Program-made: the position numbers and the translations under genes
Shown here: one piece after another, positions 5,590-5,746 of the stretch
Numbering within the stretch: position 1 is the stretch's first letter
Layout: the number at the start of each line of letters is the position of its first letter
Notes under the pieces: generated by a model
Told to the model about the DNA's origin: nothing
The model's input: the letters and a program-made list of their open reading frames with translations, nothing else
Databases searched by the model: none
NCBI GenBank assembly: GCA_016764835.1
Contig: JAESRD010000076.1
Coordinates: 1-5,746, forward strand
Source of the DNA: Paracoccaceae bacterium
GTDB lineage: Bacteria; Pseudomonadota; Alphaproteobacteria; Rhodobacterales; Rhodobacteraceae
Direction: 5' to 3'
Length of the DNA stretch: 5,746 nt

Positions 5590-5746
5590 TTAGAGGCTGA
5601 GAATTTTCTCTGCTGTGGCCTCTGAAGTGAAAAGGCCGTTGATCAAACCACCGCGCATCGCGGCCAAAATAGCCCGCACTTTGGAATCGCCAGCGGCCAT
5701 TCCAATGATCCGACGGTCACCTGCTGGCGCGCGCGGCGCCGATGCA
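5590..5746 (-). CDS. SorC/DeoR-type sugar-sensing transcriptional regulator, C-terminal fragment
   Basis: Only the last 51 codons and a TAA stop are in the window; the rest, including the DNA-binding helix-turn-helix, lies beyond the right edge. The visible end, RIIGMAAGDSKVRAILAAMR (12-31) followed by GGLINGLFTSEATAEKIL, matches the closing segment of the SorC-family sugar-binding domain. That segment typically reads as vigvAaG-x-x-Ka-x-ail-A-alrGglin-x-L-x-td-x-x-tA. It is in the same orientation as and directly upstream of the transporter genes, so it is the likely controller of the operon, responding to a polyol or phosphorylated sugar. Comparable regulators sit beside smo operons in Rhodobacter. 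Too little is visible to give a symbol or say whether it activates or represses. Confidence 0.85.
   Translation of the reverse strand, partial: ASAPRAPAGDRRIIGMAAGDSKVRAILAAMRGGLINGLFTSEATAEKILSL

Noticed and set aside
1..5746. A novel defence, mobile or otherwise undescribed gene system
   Set aside because: Every gene belongs to a known polyol transport and catabolism operon. No transposase, integrase, direct-repeat array or unknown gene is present.

Overview
The window holds most of a polyol (sorbitol/mannitol) uptake and oxidation operon, read entirely on the minus strand. The layout and protein sequences resemble the smo/mtl operon of Rhodobacter sphaeroides. Protein character, moderate-to-high GC and strong GGAGG-type ribosome binding sites point to an alphaproteobacterium of the Rhodobacterales, probably a roseobacter-like lineage. 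That assignment comes from family recall, not from a search.

In transcription order (right to left) the window contains: the last 51 codons of a SorC/DeoR-type sugar-sensing regulator (5590-5746); a 142-nt control region with a long imperfect palindrome, a TTGACA -35 box and several small inverted repeats; smoE, the periplasmic polyol-binding protein (4131-5447); a 191-nt spacer with two predicted RNA hairpins; smoF and smoG, the two membrane permeases (3067-3939 and 2221-3051); smoK, the ATPase (1204-2211); a 65-nt spacer with one GC-rich hairpin; and mtlK, a long-chain mannitol 2-dehydrogenase whose C-terminus runs off the left edge (1-1138).

The genes form one pathway. SmoE captures a hexitol in the periplasm, SmoF/SmoG/SmoK import it using ATP, and MtlK oxidises mannitol (and probably other D-arabo polyols) to fructose with NAD+. 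The regulator next door probably senses the polyol or a derivative of it. The short smoF-smoG and smoG-smoK gaps (15 and 9 nt) fit a single transcript. The longer, structured smoE-smoF gap fits the usual need for far more binding protein than permease.

I see no new defence system, mobile element, CRISPR array, tRNA or rRNA. The plus strand has no credible gene. The points worth a second look are modest: a Cys in place of a normally conserved Arg beside the MtlK active site, no smoS sorbitol dehydrogenase between smoK and mtlK, the palindrome abutting the -35 box, a cluster of six TGCC/GGCA motifs in the control region, and the intercistronic hairpins.
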